DNA of 6,673 nt from an uncultured Prevotella sp. (GTDB taxonomy: Bacteria; Bacteroidota; Bacteroidia; Bacteroidales; Bacteroidaceae): NCBI GenBank assembly GCA_900762125.1, contig CAAFFL010000250.1, positions 1-6,673 on the forward strand, given 5' to 3'. A program made the translations under genes and the position numbers. Below the pieces are notes generated by a model. The model was not told the origin of the DNA, searched no databases, and saw only the letters and a program-made list of their open reading frames with translations. The stretch's first letter is position 1. Each line of letters opens with the position of its first letter. Shown piece after piece: positions 6,180 through 6,673 of this stretch.

Positions 6180-6200
6180 ACGTTTCCGGTTTTGGAACGT
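6180..6200 (+). other. Stem-loop between the sigma factor and its downstream gene
   Basis: The arms ACGTT-(T)-CC and GGAACGT can pair over 7 bp with one bulged T, around a GGTTTT loop. It begins directly after the sigma factor stop codon. No T-run follows, so it is not a standard intrinsic terminator. It could slow polymerase, protect an mRNA end, or be incidental. Confidence 0.35.
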
Positions 6201-6212
6201 CAATATTAACAA

Positions 6213-6218
6213 AGAGGA
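6213..6218 (+). promoter_or_regulatory. Shine-Dalgarno-like site for the gene at 6225
   Basis: AGAGGA lies 6 bases before ATG 6225. It is the only clear purine-rich ribosome binding site in the window, which supports this start; the other genes rely on overlap or have none visible. Confidence 0.5.
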
Positions 6219-6224
6219 ATAAGT

Positions 6225-6617
6225 ATGAACAAAGAAGAGAAATTCATCGAGCAGAAGTTCGGACGGGAAAATCATTTCACCGTGCCGGAGGGATATTTCG
6301 ACGACTTCACTTCTCAGCTGATGCAGAAGCTGCCGGAGGATCCCATGCAGGGCGCACGTATCGTCACGATGAAGGCATCACCGTTGCAGCGTTATCATGC
6401 GGCGATGCTTGCCGCGGCGAGCGTCTGTGCCGCCATCTTCAGCGTGGGCATCTATTTCCATAGCGTCGACCGTCAGCCACAGAAGGCTCCGGTTGCCCAG
6501 GCGCAGCAGGCGGGACATGACGCTGCTTATAGCAACACGAATGTTGAAGCCATGGCGGAATATACGATGCTCGACACGGAGGATATGTATTCCTACATCG
6601 CAGATAATGGGTATTGA
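6225..6617 (+). CDS. Small single-pass membrane protein, putative anti-sigma factor or sigma partner
   Basis: The protein has 130 residues. The N-terminal, presumably cytoplasmic part carries HFTVPEGYFDDFTSQLMQKLP (residues 17-37 overall), a form of the FxVPxGYFDxF motif that I associate with Bacteroidetes membrane proteins encoded next to ECF sigma factors. One transmembrane helix is predicted at about 57-79 (YHAAMLAAASVCAAIFSVGIYF). A Gln/Ala-rich linker follows, then a conserved-looking end EYTMLDTEDMYSYIAD, predicted periplasmic. Position after the sigma factor, size and topology fit a membrane-bound anti-sigma factor, but no ZAS zinc-binding motif (HxxxCxxC) is present, so direct sigma binding is an inference. 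The start is supported by AGAGGA 6 bases upstream. Confidence 0.85.
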   Translation: MNKEEKFIEQKFGRENHFTVPEGYFDDFTSQLMQKLPEDPMQGARIVTMKASPLQRYHAAMLAAASVCAAIFSVGIYFHSVDRQPQKAPVAQAQQAGHDAAYSNTNVEAMAEYTMLDTEDMYSYIADNGY

Positions 6618-6632
6618 TTTCGTTAAGATAGA

Positions 6633-6673
6633 ATGATTGTTCAGGATATAGATGAATATTATAGAGTAACTAC
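6633..6673 (+). CDS. Possible start of a further gene (cut by the window)
   Basis: ATG at 6633 opens a frame of 13 codons to the window end, MIVQDIDEYYRVT, 15 bases after the previous stop. It is not recognisable and no clear ribosome binding site precedes it. It may be a third gene of the sigma factor operon or chance; the length is too short to decide. Confidence 0.2.
   Translation, partial: MIVQDIDEYYRVT

Noticed and set aside
1..6673. CRISPR array, insertion sequence, toxin-antitoxin or defence genes
   Set aside because: No regularly spaced repeats, transposase-like frames, terminal inverted repeats or recognisable defence domains were seen. MazG here is the housekeeping pyrophosphohydrolase and is not next to mazEF.

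Overview
The window looks like a chromosomal segment of a Bacteroidales bacterium, most likely Prevotella or a close relative. The evidence is the Bacteroidetes-type -7 promoter element (TAnnTTTG) ahead of three genes, the general lack of Shine-Dalgarno sites, a Bacteroidetes-style ribonuclease Z and MazG, a type IX secretion (T9SS) C-terminal-domain-like protein, and an ECF sigma factor followed by a small membrane protein with the FxVPxGYF motif. The genus is an inference. No mobile element, CRISPR array, tRNA or rRNA was seen.

Layout. Positions 1-1066 (minus strand) hold the N-terminal 355 codons of valyl-tRNA synthetase, cut by the window edge. A 100-bp AT-rich divergent promoter region (1067-1166) separates it from a plus-strand run. 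That run begins with a tightly packed operon: mazG (NTP pyrophosphohydrolase, GTG start), a small lipoprotein (4-bp ATGA overlap) and rnz (tRNase Z, 1-bp TAGTG overlap). After an 89-bp gap with its own -7 element comes a 105-codon secreted protein that is almost only a T9SS-like sorting domain. Eight bases after its stop follows a lipoprotein L,D-transpeptidase of the YcbB type (GTG start). A 61-bp gap with a tandem repeat and a 15-bp palindrome leads into an ECF sigma factor (TTG start). A single-pass membrane protein, probably its regulator or anti-sigma factor, comes next. The last 56 bases may hold the start of another reading frame.

How the genes fit together. valS, mazG and rnz are housekeeping functions: tRNA charging, nucleotide-pool sanitation and tRNA 3' processing. 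The second half concerns the envelope: a secreted sorting-domain protein, a peptidoglycan cross-linking enzyme, and a sigma factor with a membrane partner. Whether the sigma factor controls the envelope genes upstream cannot be read from the sequence. No clearly new defence or metabolic system is visible. The points most worth a second look are the cargo-less T9SS-type domain, the L,D-transpeptidase without a peptidoglycan-binding domain, the insertion in MazG, and the palindrome ahead of the sigma factor.
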